Below are positions 5,814-7,345 of a DNA stretch of 7,345 nt, piece after piece. Below the pieces are notes generated by a model. It was not told the DNA's origin and did not search any database. It was given only the letters and a program-made list of their open reading frames with translations. The position numbers and the translations under genes are program-made. Position 1 is the first letter of the stretch, and the number at the start of each line of letters is the position of its first letter. This stretch comes from Desulfobacteraceae bacterium (GTDB lineage Bacteria > Desulfobacterota > DSM-4660 > Desulfatiglandales > Desulfatiglandaceae): the NCBI GenBank assembly GCA_011048855.1, contig DSCZ01000253.1, positions 1 through 7,345 of the forward strand. Reading direction: 5' to 3'.

Positions 5814-7160
5814 ATGAACGACGCGGTTTTGATCGTGGGAGGCGGAGTTGCGGGCATCAACTGTGCGCTGAACGCCGCAGACTACGGCGCAAAGGTCTAT
5901 CTTGTAGATGACACCCCAAGTATCGGTGGTATGATGGCAAGGCTGGACAAGACTTTCCCTACCAACGATTGCTCCATCTGCATCGAAGCCCCGCAGATGT
6001 ACGAGGTTGATAACCATCCGAATATCGAGATCCTGACGAACACCGATGTCAAAAAGGTAAAAAAGACCGGTGGTGGGTTCCAGGTGCGCCTGGTCAGCAG
6101 GGCAAGATATATCGATGAGGAGAAATGCACGGGTTGCGGTGCGTGCATCGAGGCCTGCCCCGTGAGTGTGCCGGACGAAATGGACGGGAAGGTCGGCGGC
6201 ATGAGGAAATTGATTTCGATGCCCTTTCCTCAGGCTGTACCCAACAAGGTGTATATTGATCCGGACTGCCGTTACGGCAGGATGCGGGAGCTGGGGGCAT
6301 GTGTCGGGGGTTGTGTCGTGGATTGCAGCCAGTGCCGGGAATGCCCCATCGCGCTTTGCGTTCTGGCCTGCGGGAAGGAGGGGAAGGATGCGGTTCGCCT
6401 CTGGCAGTCGAATAAAAACAGGACGCTCGATGTCGGCGCAATAGTAGTTGCAAGCGGAATAGAGCATGCTGAGGTTCCAGACGGTCTTTACGGCTATGGG
6501 ATGTTTGACAACGTTATAACAAACCTCCAGTTCGAAAGGTTGATGAACGCCGGCGGGCCGACCGCCGGCCAAATCGTGCGTCCTTCGGACAAAACACATG
6601 CTCACAGGATAGGGTGGATACAATGCGCGGGCAGGGGGCTGGTACGCGGGCTGCCTTATTGTTCGAAGGTCTGCTGTATGATAGCCGCGAAACAGACGAT
6701 CATCGCCAGGGAGCATGACGGGTCGGTCCAGGCTGTTGTCTTTTACAACGACTTAAAAGCTTATGGAAAAGGTTTCTGGTCCTTTTATCGAAAGGCCGTG
6801 GAAAGCGGTGTTCGGTATGTGCGCGCGAGGCCCTGGGATGTTTCGGAAGATCCCGGAAGCAAGCACTTGACATTGCGTTATGAAGATCTTGATACAGGCC
6901 GACCTGAAGCGGAGACCGTGGAGCTGCTGGTTTTGTCCGCCGGGCTCGTACCGGCCGGGGGCAACCGCAGGCTGGCGAAAACCCTGGGAATCGAGCTGGA
7001 TGACCTGGGATTTTTCAAGGAACCGGACCCTGTGCGGAACCCCCTGGCTTCAGGAGTGGAAGGGATTTATCTGTGCGGGGGCGCCACCGGGCCCATCGAC
7101 ATTTCCGAATCGGTGGTCCAGGCTTCGGCGGCGGCCATGATGGCGGTGACGGAAAGGTAG
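5814..7160 (+). CDS. HdrA-like FAD and Fe-S oxidoreductase without the N-terminal domain
   Basis: This 448-residue flavoprotein matches the core of heterodisulfide reductase subunit A. GGGVAG (9-14) binds FAD, followed by the hallmark FPTNDCSIC (48-56) and a ferredoxin-type motif with Cys105, 108, 111 and 115. Next is a dense run of eight Cys between 152 and 186. The conserved cluster region follows: Cys271 in IQCAGR and Cys283, 287, 288 in YCSKVCC. The C-terminal segment CGGATGPIDISESVVQASAAA closes the flavin fold. It lacks both the roughly 130-residue N-terminal HdrA domain and the C-terminal dicluster ferredoxin domain of methanogen HdrA (about 650 residues), so its size is nearer to QmoA. 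AGAGG at 5804-5808 is 5 nt before the ATG. HdrA proteins route electrons through flavin, often with bifurcation; here the partners are probably the adjacent ferredoxin and the next HdrA-type protein. Family is secure, exact role unknown. Confidence 0.9.
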   Translation: MNDAVLIVGGGVAGINCALNAADYGAKVYLVDDTPSIGGMMARLDKTFPTNDCSICIEAPQMYEVDNHPNIEILTNTDVKKVKKTGGGFQVRLVSRARYIDEEKCTGCGACIEACPVSVPDEMDGKVGGMRKLISMPFPQAVPNKVYIDPDCRYGRMRELGACVGGCVVDCSQCRECPIALCVLACGKEGKDAVRLWQSNKNRTLDVGAIVVASGIEHAEVPDGLYGYGMFDNVITNLQFERLMNAGGPTAGQIVRPSDKTHAHRIGWIQCAGRGLVRGLPYCSKVCCMIAAKQTIIAREHDGSVQAVVFYNDLKAYGKGFWSFYRKAVESGVRYVRARPWDVSEDPGSKHLTLRYEDLDTGRPEAETVELLVLSAGLVPAGGNRRLAKTLGIELDDLGFFKEPDPVRNPLASGVEGIYLCGGATGPIDISESVVQASAAAMMAVTER

Positions 7161-7173
7161 TGAGGAAGATTCG

Positions 7174-7345
7174 ATGAGAGAAGAAGTGCGGATAGGCGTA
7201 TTCGTCTGCGACTGCGGCTCCAATATTGCAGCGGTTGTTGATGTTCCGGATGTGGTGGAATATGCGGGAGGTCTTCCAGGTGTTGTTTTTGCCGATGAGG
7301 GGAAATGGTCCTGTTCTGTAGATGCGCTTGCCGCCATGCAGGAAG
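7174..7345 (+). CDS. Second HdrA-type protein, N-terminal fragment (runs off the edge)
   Basis: Only the first 57 codons are visible; the frame is open to the edge. RIGVFVCDCGSNIAAVVDV (6-24) followed by a central LPGVVFADEG and a CSVD segment is the start of the HdrA N-terminal Fe-S domain, where family members commonly read VCHCGSNIAG and CS. Cys12, Cys14 and Cys47 are the visible cysteines. This is exactly the domain absent from the preceding HdrA-like protein. AGGAAG at 7163-7168 is 5 nt before the ATG, and the gene begins 13 nt after the preceding stop, so the two are surely co-transcribed. The CDCGSNI pattern favours HdrA over QmoB. Whether the rest is a full HdrA, an HdrA fused to an MvhD-like domain, or a stand-alone N-terminal domain cannot be seen. 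Confidence 0.82.
   Translation, partial: MREEVRIGVFVCDCGSNIAAVVDVPDVVEYAGGLPGVVFADEGKWSCSVDALAAMQE

Noticed and set aside
6660..6677. Possible selenocysteine or frameshift at the YCSKVCC motif of the HdrA-like gene
   Set aside because: The frame is continuous, the cysteines are encoded by ordinary TGT/TGC codons and the motif matches the family, so nothing unusual is needed.
5520..6716. 398-residue open frame on the minus strand across three genes
   Set aside because: It spans the epimerase-like, ferredoxin and HdrA-like genes, all with clear motifs on the plus strand. Its translation has no recognisable domain.
7174..7345. QmoB identity for the last gene
   Set aside because: The visible CDCGSNI...VVDV pattern is that of the HdrA N-terminal domain; as I recall them, QmoB proteins have a CxGCGI pattern there.

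Overview
The window (about 7.3 kb, moderately GC-rich) reads as part of one co-directional gene cluster on the + strand. It holds seven complete genes and the first 57 codons of an eighth. The mix of CoA-ester chemistry, small 2[4Fe-4S] ferredoxins and two consecutive HdrA-type flavoproteins points to a strict anaerobe. It best resembles the Desulfobacterota (former Deltaproteobacteria) or a syntrophic relative that degrades aromatic, alicyclic or fatty acids through CoA thioesters. That placement is inference from gene content; there is no rRNA or other phylogenetic marker here.

Layout, left to right. Positions 1-80 carry a short hexamer repeat cut by the window edge and a small GC hairpin. 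Positions 81-2105 encode a fused 3-hydroxyacyl-CoA dehydrogenase/enoyl-CoA hydratase. Positions 2181-4169 encode an old-yellow-enzyme (OYE) type Fe-S flavoprotein of the 2,4-dienoyl-CoA reductase family. Positions 4204-4731 encode a 175-residue protein I cannot assign, with one CxxC motif. After a gap with a perfect 9-bp stem-loop come a 68-residue ferredoxin (4826-5032), a second gap with an imperfect heptamer repeat, and a glyoxalase-fold (VOC) protein resembling methylmalonyl-CoA epimerase (5150-5602). This last gene overlaps by 8 nt a second 68-residue ferredoxin (5595-5801). A compact HdrA-like flavoprotein (5814-7160) follows, then the start of a second HdrA-type protein with the N-terminal domain the first one lacks (7174 to the edge).

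How the parts may work together (inference): the fusion protein would hydrate and oxidise an enoyl-CoA, and the OYE protein would reduce or oxidise an unsaturated, possibly cyclic, acyl-CoA. The ferredoxins and HdrA-type proteins would move the electrons, possibly by flavin-based bifurcation or confurcation. Several enzymes differ from their family at catalytic positions: Asn to Asp in the dehydrogenase, His to Gln and a degenerate second nucleotide-binding motif in the OYE protein, and loss of the metal-binding His pair in the epimerase-like protein. These changes suggest a specialised substrate rather than housekeeping beta-oxidation. No mobile element, CRISPR array, tRNA or rRNA was seen.
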